Assembly (NCBI RefSeq): GCF_028830055.1
Contig: NZ_CP101655.1
Coordinates: 5,849,816 to 5,892,451 of the forward strand
Reading direction: 5' to 3'
DNA: 42,636 nt
Origin: Pseudomonas serboccidentalis
GTDB taxonomy: Bacteria; Pseudomonadota; Gammaproteobacteria; Pseudomonadales; Pseudomonadaceae
Notes under the pieces: model-generated
Databases searched by the model: none
What the model was told of the DNA's origin: nothing
The model's input: the letters and a program-made list of their open reading frames with translations, nothing else
Made by a program: the position numbers and the translations under genes
Shown: positions 33,922 to 42,636 of the stretch, in pieces
Layout of the letters: every line of letters starts with the position of its first letter
Numbering within the stretch: the first letter of the stretch is position 1

Positions 33922-36900
33922 ATGGCGAAGAAACCCAAGGCAGCCACCTTCATCAAAGACCCGCTCTGGTACAAGGATGCGGTGATTTATCAGGTTCACG
34001 TCAAATCCTTTTTCGACTCCAACAACGACGGGATCGGCGACTTTCCCGGGCTGATCGCCAAACTCGATTACATCGCCGAACTCGGCGTCAACACCATCTG
34101 GCTGCTGCCGTTCTACCCCTCGCCACGCCGCGACGACGGTTACGACATCGCTGAATACCGTGGCGTGCACAGCGACTATGGGACGATGGCCGATGCCAGG
34201 CGTTTTATCGCCGAGGCGCACAAGCGTGGTTTGCGGGTGATCACCGAACTGGTCATCAACCACACCTCCGACCAGCACCCGTGGTTCCAGCGTGCGCGCA
34301 AGGCCAAACCCGGCTCGGCGGCGCGGGACTTTTACGTGTGGTCGGATGACGACCAGAAATACGACGGCACCCGGATCATTTTTCTCGACACCGAAAAGTC
34401 CAACTGGACCTGGGATCCGGTTGCCGGCCAGTACTTCTGGCACCGTTTCTATTCGCACCAGCCCGACCTGAATTTCGACAACCCGCAGGTGATGAAAGCG
34501 GTGCTGTCGGTGATGCGCTACTGGCTGGACATGGGCATCGACGGCCTGCGCCTCGACGCCATTCCGTACCTGATCGAGCGCGACGGCACCAACAACGAAA
34601 ACCTGCCGGAGACCCACGACGTCCTCAAGCAGATCCGTGCCGAAATCGACGCTAATTACCCCGACCGCATGCTGCTGGCCGAGGCCAACCAATGGCCGGA
34701 AGACACCCAGCTGTACTTCGGCGACACCGATGCCGCCGGCGTCAATGGTGACGAATGCCACATGGCGTTTCACTTTCCGCTGATGCCGCGCATGTACATG
34801 GCGCTGGCGCAGGAAGACCGCTTCCCGATCACCGACATTTTGCGCCAGACCCCGGAAATTCCCGCCAATTGCCAGTGGGCAATCTTCCTGCGCAACCACG
34901 ACGAGTTGACGCTGGAGATGGTCACCGACAAGGAGCGCGACTACCTGTGGAACTACTACGCCGCAGACCGCCGCGCGCGGATCAATCTCGGCATTCGTCG
35001 GCGTCTGGCGCCGTTGATGGAGCGTGACCGCCGCCGGGTCGAACTGCTCAACAGCCTGCTGCTGTCGATGCCCGGCACGCCGACCCTGTATTACGGCGAT
35101 GAAATCGGCATGGGCGACAACATCTACCTCGGCGACCGCGATGGCGTGCGGACCCCGATGCAATGGTCGATCGACCGCAACGGCGGTTTCTCCCGCGCCG
35201 ACCCGGCGAGCCTGGTGCTGCCGCCGATCATGGACCCGCAATACGGCTATCTGTCGGTCAACGTCGAAACCCAGGCCGGCGACCCGCATTCGCTGCTCAA
35301 CTGGACCCGACGCATGCTCGCCGTGCGCAAGCAGTCCAAGGCCTTCGGGCGCGGTACGCTGAAGATGCTCTCGCCGAGCAACCGGCGGATTCTGGCCTAC
35401 ACCCGTGAATTCACCGACGTCGACGGCAAGCACGAGATCATCCTCTGCGTGGCCAACGTGTCGCGCAGCGCGCAAGCGGCGGAGCTCGATCTGTCGGCGT
35501 ATGTCGGCATGGTCCCGGTGGAGATGCTCGGCGGTAACGCGTTCCCGCCGATCGGCCAGTTGAATTTCCTCCTGACCCTGGCGCCGTACGGTTTCTACTG
35601 GTTCGCTCTGGCCACGGAAAACCAGATGCCGAGCTGGCACGTGGAACCGGCGCAGAGCCTGCCGGACTTCACCACGCTGGTGCTGAAAAAACGCATGGAA
35701 GAACTGCTCGAAGCGCCAACCCGCAACACCCTGGAGCAGGGCATCTTGCCGAGCTGGTTGCAGAATCGCCGCTGGTTCGCCGGTAAGGACGCGGCCATCG
35801 AACAAGTGCATCTGGCTTACGGTGTGCGTTTCGGCGATGCGCAGCATCCCGTGTTGCTCAGTGAGGTCGAGGTCACCAGCGCCGGGCAGACCAGCCGTTA
35901 TCAACTGCCGTTCGGCTTCATCTCCGAAGATCAGGTCGGCCCGGCACTGCCGCAGCAGCTGGCGTTGTCCCGGGTCCGGCGTGGCCGCCAGGTCGGGCTG
36001 ATCACCGACGCGTTCAGCCTTGAAGCGTTCGTCCGCGCGGTGCTTGAGGGCATGCAGAACAACACCGTGCTGAATTCCGAAGAAGGCGAGATTCGTTTCG
36101 CGCCGACCGCGCAGCTGGAGAAGCTTGGCCTCGGCGCCGAATCGGAAGTGCGCTATCTGTCGGCCGAGCAATCGAACAGCTCGGTGGTGATCGGCAACAG
36201 CCTGGTGCTGAAGCTGATCCGCAAAGTCGCCTCCGGTGTGCACCCGGAACTGGAAATGAGCGCCTACCTGACCGAGGCCGGTTTCCAGAACATCTCGCCA
36301 CTGCTGGGCTCGGTGATCCGCCGCGATGCCAACGGCGAAGACAACCTGCTGATGATCGCCCAAGGCTACCTGAGCAATCAGGGCGATGCCTGGGAGTGGA
36401 CGCAGAACAACCTCGAACGGGCGCTGCGCGATGAGCTGGCCGACGCCATGTCCGAGCAGGAGCAGCATTACAACGCCCTCGGTGAACTGAAGGACTTTGC
36501 CGGCATGCTCGGCCAGCGTCTGGGGGAAATGCACCAGATGCTGGCGGCGCCGAACGACAACCCGGACTTCGCTCCGCAAACCACCAGTGCCAAGGACGCG
36601 TTAGCCACTGGCAAGGACGTTGCGGCGCAGGTCGAGCATGCGCTGAAGCTGCTCAAGCAGCATCAGGGCCAGTTGGGCGCGGCGGATCAGAAACGGGTCA
36701 CACGCCTGCTGGACAACAAAAAGGTCATCCTCGGTCATGTGCAGGACCTGGCGAAACAGGCTGTCGGCGGGTTGCGCATTCGCGTCCACGGTGACCTGCA
36801 TCTGGGCCAGGTGCTGGTGATCAAGGGCGATGCCTACCTGATCGATTTCGAGGGTGAGCCGGCGCGGCCGCTGCACGAACGGCGCGGCAAACACAGTCCG

Positions 36901-37263
36901 TACAAGGACGTCAGCGGGGTGTTGCGTTCCTTCGATTACGCCGCAGCGATGACCATCAACGTACACAACGTCGATCACAGTCCGGAGTCGGAAGCGGCGC
37001 GGCATCGCGTCGCCGAGCGCTACTTGCGTGAGGCGCGTGAAGCATTTGTGCAGGCATATCGCCGGGCGGCAGCTAGTCTTGATCATGCCTGGCAGGATCC
37101 TGCGGGTGCCGACGCTGCGCTTGCGCTGTTCGGCCTGGAGAAGGCGGCCTATGAAGTGGCCTATGAAGCCGAAAATCGCCCCACGTGGCTGCCCGTGCCG
37201 TTGCACGGTTTGTATGGGTTATTGACGGGGCTTAAACCCTTTTCCGATCTTGGTGGAGAGTAG
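33922..37263 (+). CDS. treS: Trehalose synthase fused to maltokinase
   Basis: A 1113-residue two-enzyme fusion. Residues 1-550 are the GH13 trehalose synthase (trehalose to maltose isomerisation): [20 protein letters not shown], nucleophile D212 in [11 protein letters not shown]254 in [11 protein letters not shown], and [12 protein letters not shown]. Residues 650-1113 are a maltokinase (Pep2/Mak) domain that makes maltose 1-phosphate from [18 protein letters not shown] at its start, the catalytic loop HGDLHLGQ (H956-D958) and metal site DFEGEP, then [14 protein letters not shown]. Start ATG 33922 follows AGGAG. The product feeds GlgE directly. The stop lies two bases before the glgB ATG. Confidence 0.95.
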   Translation: MAKKPKAATFIKDPLWYKDAVIYQVHVKSFFDSNNDGIGDFPGLIAKLDYIAELGVNTIWLLPFYPSPRRDDGYDIAEYRGVHSDYGTMADARRFIAEAHKRGLRVITELVINHTSDQHPWFQRARKAKPGSAARDFYVWSDDDQKYDGTRIIFLDTEKSNWTWDPVAGQYFWHRFYSHQPDLNFDNPQVMKAVLSVMRYWLDMGIDGLRLDAIPYLIERDGTNNENLPETHDVLKQIRAEIDANYPDRMLLAEANQWPEDTQLYFGDTDAAGVNGDECHMAFHFPLMPRMYMALAQEDRFPITDILRQTPEIPANCQWAIFLRNHDELTLEMVTDKERDYLWNYYAADRRARINLGIRRRLAPLMERDRRRVELLNSLLLSMPGTPTLYYGDEIGMGDNIYLGDRDGVRTPMQWSIDRNGGFSRADPASLVLPPIMDPQYGYLSVNVETQAGDPHSLLNWTRRMLAVRKQSKAFGRGTLKMLSPSNRRILAYTREFTDVDGKHEIILCVANVSRSAQAAELDLSAYVGMVPVEMLGGNAFPPIGQLNFLLTLAPYGFYWFALATENQMPSWHVEPAQSLPDFTTLVLKKRMEELLEAPTRNTLEQGILPSWLQNRRWFAGKDAAIEQVHLAYGVRFGDAQHPVLLSEVEVTSAGQTSRYQLPFGFISEDQVGPALPQQLALSRVRRGRQVGLITDAFSLEAFVRAVLEGMQNNTVLNSEEGEIRFAPTAQLEKLGLGAESEVRYLSAEQSNSSVVIGNSLVLKLIRKVASGVHPELEMSAYLTEAGFQNISPLLGSVIRRDANGEDNLLMIAQGYLSNQGDAWEWTQNNLERALRDELADAMSEQEQHYNALGELKDFAGMLGQRLGEMHQMLAAPNDNPDFAPQTTSAKDALATGKDVAAQVEHALKLLKQHQGQLGAADQKRVTRLLDNKKVILGHVQDLAKQAVGGLRIRVHGDLHLGQVLVIKGDAYLIDFEGEPARPLHERRGKHSPYKDVSGVLRSFDYAAAMTINVHNVDHSPESEAARHRVAERYLREAREAFVQAYRRAAASLDHAWQDPAGADAALALFGLEKAAYEVAYEAENRPTWLPVPLHGLYGLLTGLKPFSDLGGE

Positions 37264-37265
37264 TC

Positions 37266-39497
<2,232 letters not shown>

Positions 39498-39514
39498 CAG
39501 ACACCGCTAACCCG

Positions 39515-39601
39515 GTGGGAGTGAGCTTGCTCGCGAAGGCGATATGTCAGTCAACGATGATGTTGAATGTTCAGCCGCTTTCGCGAGCAAGCTCGCTCCC
39601 A
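39515..39601. repeat. REP pair, family B variant
   Basis: Arms GTGGGAGTGAGCTTGCTCGC and complement lie between the convergent ends of glgB and the barrel gene, and may end both transcripts. Differs from the family by GTGGG for GTAGG and CTTGC for CCTGC; the right arm reads CTCGCTCCCAC. Confidence 0.83.
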
Positions 39602-39625
39602 CAGTGATCCTGGGTGATCCGAAAA

Positions 39626-40696
39626 TCACCAGCGCATCCGCACCCCCACGCTGCCAATCAACCCGTTCAAATCATTGTCATCCACATCACTGCTGTAATC
39701 GGCGCTGACATACAGGCTGACGACAGGCGTTACTCGCGCCACCAGCCCCAGCCCTAACTCGACCGTCGACGATTTGCGGCTGCTGCTGATCTTGTCGACC
39801 TGATCCAGGGTCACCGTGTTGCCGGTGTAGACCGTGTGCCAGAGGTTGGTGCGCACGTAGGGTTCTACCGGCAGACCGTTCAAATCGTAACTGCCTTTGA
39901 GGCGCGCGCCGACGCGGCCGCTCCACGCCGACAGATCGGTTGATGAAGCATTGCCGGAACCTGCGTACGGTGTGTCGAGGGTGATGCGTTGGTTGATCAG
40001 TTGCGCCTGGGGTTCGACCACCCAGTTCTCGCTCAGGCCGATCGGGTAGCCACCCTCGACCGAGAAAGTCATCGCGCTGCCTTCGGTGGCTTGGCGTGCG
40101 CCTTGGCCGTTGCGGCTGAAACCGCTGACCCGGCCACCGCTGGCCGTCAGATCGACATGCCAGCCCTTGTCGCCGGTCAGGCGATAATAGGCGCCGAGGC
40201 TCTGGCCTTGCAGGTTGAGGGTGTCGGTGCTCGGGTCGGCGAGGGCGCGGCTGTTGAGCAGCCCGCCGCTGTTGGCCTGGATCTGGTTGCGCCCGCCAAT
40301 CAGGCCGATGGTCTGGGTGTGGCCGCCGGAGGTTTGCACGGTGAGCACCGCCGGGCCTTTGAAGTCGCCGCTGCCGGGCGTGGCAAAACTTGGCGAAAGC
40401 ACGTCGGTTTGCGCCTGCCAGGCGTTTTGCCCGTACAACTGATCCCAGGCCGCCGGCGCCAGGTCTTCGGTGATCAGGTTGACGCCTTGCAGGTCGGGGC
40501 GTGGACTCAAACGCTGTGGCTCGGGGGTGATCACGGTCGCCGGCAGGATCAGAACGGGCACATCCTGGCGATACCAGGGGGTGGTTTCATCCGTTGCAAG
40601 ACCGGCTTGCGCCTCCATGGATGAGCACAGCAGGATCGAACTCGACACTGTGCAGAACGTCACTTTGATCTCTTGTGGGGTGAATGAGCTTTTCAT
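39626..40696 (-). CDS. Autotransporter beta-domain protein with short passenger
   Basis: A 356-residue predicted outer-membrane protein. Residues 1-32 form an atypical but hydrophobic export signal (VSSSILLCSSMEAQA). A short linker of about 60 residues follows, then a full autotransporter-type barrel: NAWQAQTDVLSPSFATPGSG, GAYYRLTGDKGWHVDLTASG, GSAMTFSVEGGYPIGLSENW, VEPQAQLINQR and the terminal strand IGSVGVRMRW ending in an aromatic. There is no long passenger. It resembles the barrel part of the pertactin-like family standing alone. The start at 40696 is family-plausible, with AAGG eleven bases upstream. Neighbours give no hint. Confidence 0.8.
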   Translation of the reverse strand: MKSSFTPQEIKVTFCTVSSSILLCSSMEAQAGLATDETTPWYRQDVPVLILPATVITPEPQRLSPRPDLQGVNLITEDLAPAAWDQLYGQNAWQAQTDVLSPSFATPGSGDFKGPAVLTVQTSGGHTQTIGLIGGRNQIQANSGGLLNSRALADPSTDTLNLQGQSLGAYYRLTGDKGWHVDLTASGGRVSGFSRNGQGARQATEGSAMTFSVEGGYPIGLSENWVVEPQAQLINQRITLDTPYAGSGNASSTDLSAWSGRVGARLKGSYDLNGLPVEPYVRTNLWHTVYTGNTVTLDQVDKISSSRKSSTVELGLGLVARVTPVVSLYVSADYSSDVDDNDLNGLIGSVGVRMRW

Positions 40697-40745
40697 GGAG
40701 GTCTACCTTGCAAGCGCATGCGGGATCTCTTTTCTGGCGTCTCTC

Positions 40746-40846
40746 CTACCCCGAACGAGGGGCGACCGAATGGAGCGGGGCGAACCGCGGTCGCTCGATT
40801 TCGCGAGTGCCGGAAGGGTCGCCCCGGACAGTGATTCCGGGGGTAG
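40746..40846. other. Long imperfect hairpin in 403-base intergenic region
   Basis: Outer stem CTACCCC (40746-40752) with GGGGTAG (40840-40846); inner perfect 9-bp stem GGGGCGACC (40759-40767) with GGTCGCCCC (40817-40825); a central CTCG...CGAG hairpin. It is unlike the REP families here. The rest of the gap 40697-41099 shows nothing I can identify. It lies upstream of the autotransporter gene on its promoter side. Confidence 0.55.
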
Positions 40847-41099
40847 TAAGGTAGAGATAAGAAGAGTGAGGCTGTTGCGTCAAGAAACTGATCGATGAGC
40901 GGTAAGGTTTAATCAGAAGCTGCAACCTTTTGTTTTGCTGTAGATATCTAAGTTGTTGTTTGCAGGGGTAAACGCCGCGCTGTCAGCGAGACAGAACGGT
41001 TACCTGCCAGGCTACTGGTCTGGCGTCTGATGCGGATTCGCCTGTTCGACACCGAGGCTCGCCGTTCATTGCTGTCAATATCGCTACAGAAGTCGGTGC

Positions 41100-41882
41100 T
41101 TACAGATGCACCTCAACCGCCAGCGGCAGATGATCCGACAGATGCGTCCACGGCTTGTTGCCGAGGATCTGCGGGTCGTGGCTGGTGGCGTTGCGCAGGT
41201 AAATGCGGTCCAGGCGCAGCAGCGGGAAACGTGCCGGGTAGGTCTTGGCCGGACGGCCGTGGTGGCGCTCGAAGGCTTCGTGCAGGTAGTCGCGGCGGGC
41301 GAGGGCGACGTTGCCCTGCAGTTGCCAGTCGTTGAAGTCACCGGCAATGATCACCGGCGCATCGTCGGGCAGCGATTCGAGCAACTGGCAGAGCAGTTGC
41401 AACTGCAGTTGGCGGTGGCTTTCCAGCAGACTCAGGTGCACGCAGATCGCGTGCACCTCGGCGTGTCCCGGCACGTCCAGTACACAGTGCAGCAGGCCTC
41501 GGCGCTCGGGGCCGGTGATCGACACGTCGAGGTTGCGGTATTCGCGGATCGGGTACTTCGACAGCAGGGCATTGCCGTGGTGTCCATCGGGATAGACCGC
41601 ATTGCGCCCGTAGGCGAAATCGCTCCACATGCTGTCGGCGAGAAATTCGTACTGCGAGGTTTGCGGCCATTCGTTGTAGCGATTGGAATGTCGCTCGTGT
41701 TCGCCCACCACTTCCTGGAGAAACACCAGATCGGCCGAGGTACTGCGCACCGCTTCGCGCAGTTCCGGCAGGATGAAGCGCCGGTTGAGGGCAGTGAAGC
41801 CCTTGTGGGTATTGACCGTCAGCACGCGCAGGCGGTGAATGACGGGGGCGTCGACGGCGTGACGCTTGGGATCGCTGGACAC
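41100..41882 (-). CDS. Endonuclease/exonuclease/phosphatase family protein
   Basis: A 260-residue cytosolic protein of the EEP (DNase I-like) fold, resembling E. coli YbhP. Metal and catalytic motifs are in order: [18 protein letters not shown] (the metal-binding Glu), [16 protein letters not shown] (catalytic His), [10 protein letters not shown] (Asp/Asn pair) and [11 protein letters not shown] (terminal His). The start is taken as GTG 41882, because AGAGGAG lies just before it and overlaps the alternative GTG at 41888. YbhP genes usually precede cardiolipin synthase clsB; here the downstream neighbour is the barrel gene. The substrate (DNA, phosphoinositide-like lipid or other) is unknown. 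Confidence 0.85.
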   Translation of the reverse strand: MSSDPKRHAVDAPVIHRLRVLTVNTHKGFTALNRRFILPELREAVRSTSADLVFLQEVVGEHERHSNRYNEWPQTSQYEFLADSMWSDFAYGRNAVYPDGHHGNALLSKYPIREYRNLDVSITGPERRGLLHCVLDVPGHAEVHAICVHLSLLESHRQLQLQLLCQLLESLPDDAPVIIAGDFNDWQLQGNVALARRDYLHEAFERHHGRPAKTYPARFPLLRLDRIYLRNATSHDPQILGNKPWTHLSDHLPLAVEVHL

Positions 41883-42146
41883 GTTCACTCCTCTGAAAAA
41901 CAGGCTTCCTGTTCATGCGACTGGTCTGTGGGCGGGCAGTTCCTTCCAGATGCCTCAGTCCAATACAACCGGGCAAACCTTGGAAATAAACGCAAACCCG
42001 CAACCACGTTTAAAGTACACGAACCGTTACGCCATAACGGCTACAACGCCTTGCGCCGTTACCTACGCGTACGCCAGAATCCACCGGCTTACACGGCTAT
42101 GGGCCGGGCTATATCGTTTCCCTGTCACTGAACATCAGTGATCGGG
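41883..42146. other. Intergenic stretch before the structured leader
   Basis: No gene seen. It holds a small hairpin CCGTTA-N5-TAACGG (42024-42040) and a weak promoter-like pair TTACAC (42089-42094) and TATATC (42110-42115) with a short 15-base spacer. The latter could start the leader RNA, but confidence is low. Confidence 0.3.
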
Positions 42147-42218
42147 TTTGGTAGCCCGTTTCGGTACGACCGTATGGCATCACCTTATGCAGCCTCTTTC
42201 TTGCGGCTCAGCTATATA

Positions 42219-42295
42219 TGGTGGACATGCGTGGGGCTCATTCGTGAGCGCCGGGTTCCGTATCGACCGGTCTACCAACCCGCGCATGGCCACCA
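42219..42295 (+). ncRNA. C4-like antisense RNA
   Basis: A three-way junction. The closing stem pairs TGGTGG (42219-42224) with CCACCA (42290-42295) and CATGCG (42226-42231) with CGCATG (42283-42288). One arm is GCTCA-TTCG-TGAGC (42236-42249). The other is GGGTT (42253-42257) with AACCC (42277-42281), whose loop shows TCCGTATCGA and CTACCAA. These loop sequences are complementary to TCGATACGGA (42333-42342) and TTGGTAG (42304-42310) just downstream. This matches the architecture of the phage P1/P7 C4 antisense RNA, which blocks translation of the next gene. Whether it is a separate processed RNA is inferred. Confidence 0.65.
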
Positions 42296-42302
42296 CCCAT
42301 CG

Positions 42303-42343
42303 TTTGGTAGCGAGGGTGATGGCTCCTGTTTCTCGATACGGAG
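42303..42343 (+). promoter_or_regulatory. Antisense target sites covering the Shine-Dalgarno
   Basis: TTTGGTAG (42303-42310) and TCGATACGGA (42333-42342) are the two sites complementary to the C4-like loop. The second contains most of the GGAG ribosome site (42340-42343), eight bases before ATG 42352. Pairing would hide it. A further TTTGGTAG copy at 42147-42154 could compete for the same loop. Confidence 0.6.
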
Positions 42344-42351
42344 CTTCATCT

Positions 42352-42636
42352 ATGTTCAAAGCCACACCCAACCCCCCAGACGCCGACCCGATCCCATACG
42401 ACCCGGCCCTCGACCCGCAGAAGATAAAAGAAGCGACCGACCGCGCCATCAAGTTCTACCTCAACCCCGGCGCACTGAAGATATCGATCCCTTCAACCCC
42501 GTCACGCAAATCGAACAGAATCTTCCTCATCGACCCGACCGTTGACGAAGAAACTCTACTGGTCGAAGCCTGCGAATCACTAGCCGCCGCCAGCGACATG
42601 GCCCGCGATATCGGCAGCGCGCTCGACGACTCACAC
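42352..42636 (+). CDS. Small Pseudomonas protein of the DUF6124/DUF3077 type, 3' end outside window
   Basis: Ninety-five codons are open to the window edge with no stop. It begins MFKATPNPPDADPIPYDPAL and continues with a helix (DPQKIKEATDRAIKFYLNPG), a variable basic linker, then FLIDPTVDEETLLVEACESL and AAASDMARDIGSALDD. The Pro-rich start and the 'E-T-L-L-x-x-A' helix are typical of short Pseudomonas proteins annotated DUF6124 or DUF3077; family name from memory. Start is certain from GGAG at eight bases and the leader structure. Function unknown. The leader RNA suggests translation is tightly controlled. Confidence 0.7.
   Translation, partial: MFKATPNPPDADPIPYDPALDPQKIKEATDRAIKFYLNPGALKISIPSTPSRKSNRIFLIDPTVDEETLLVEACESLAAASDMARDIGSALDDSH

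Noticed and set aside
33769..36579. Long minus-strand open frame across treS
   Set aside because: No recognisable protein features; shadow of the TreS-maltokinase gene.
42138..42545. A 135-codon plus-strand frame across the leader at the right edge
   Set aside because: It overlaps the structured RNA and the real small gene in another frame; no ribosome site and no family-like sequence.

Overview
The window reads as chromosomal DNA of a fluorescent Pseudomonas (P. fluorescens group). The evidence is the GC-rich codon use, the gene content (a MuxABC-OpmB type efflux operon, a GlgE/TreS/GlgB operon, orphan cbb3 oxidase subunits, an MHYT-GGDEF-EAL protein) and about fourteen short inverted repeats of the REP/REPIN type common in these genomes. 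I see no tRNA, rRNA, CRISPR array, transposase or prophage structural gene.

Layout: 0-2 kb holds a GNAT amino-acid acetyltransferase, an Asp/Glu racemase-family protein and an unrecognised soluble protein. 2.1-6.3 kb holds two diverging units: orphan CcoN plus a CcoQ-like peptide on the minus strand, and a siroheme nitrite/sulfite reductase plus DUF934 protein on the plus strand. 6.5-8.4 kb holds an unrecognised four-helix membrane protein and a DUF3313 lipoprotein. 8.4-12.9 kb is a minus-strand operon with two intact DUF1254/DUF1214 secreted proteins and a SphA/MetA-like outer-membrane barrel, bounded at both ends by decayed genes (a MetA-like remnant and a moxR remnant). 13.2-14.5 kb holds a YCII-family protein and thiol peroxidase Tpx. 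14.7-23.8 kb is the four-gene RND efflux operon. 24.1-26.2 kb is a membrane c-di-GMP protein. 26.4-30.2 kb holds an SDR oxidoreductase, a MocR-type regulator and a CcoG-type iron-sulfur protein. 30.4-31.6 kb holds three small genes (DUF3203-like, MgtC/SapB, proline-rich peptide). 31.8-39.5 kb is the operon glgE-treS/maltokinase-glgB. 39.6-41.9 kb holds an autotransporter-type barrel and an endonuclease/exonuclease/phosphatase protein. The right edge holds a structured RNA leader and the start of a small gene that runs off the window.

How genes work together: (i) CcoN/CcoQ, the siroheme reductase, DUF934, CcoG and the MocR regulator match the set of genes that lie together in P. aeruginosa as PA4129-PA4134, reported as cyanide-inducible. 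Here the set is split into two blocks about 21 kb apart. (ii) TreS interconverts trehalose and maltose, its fused maltokinase domain makes maltose 1-phosphate, GlgE polymerises it and GlgB branches the glucan: a complete GlgE pathway in one operon, with a plausible AlgU/RpoE-type promoter upstream. (iii) MuxA (adaptor), two RND pumps and OpmB (outer-membrane channel) form one tripartite pump.

The most striking non-coding feature is at 42219-42343. A three-way-junction RNA displays, in one loop, two stretches complementary to two downstream sites, one of which is the Shine-Dalgarno sequence of the gene at 42352. This is the architecture of the phage P1/P7 C4 antisense RNA, here in front of a chromosomal hypothetical gene.
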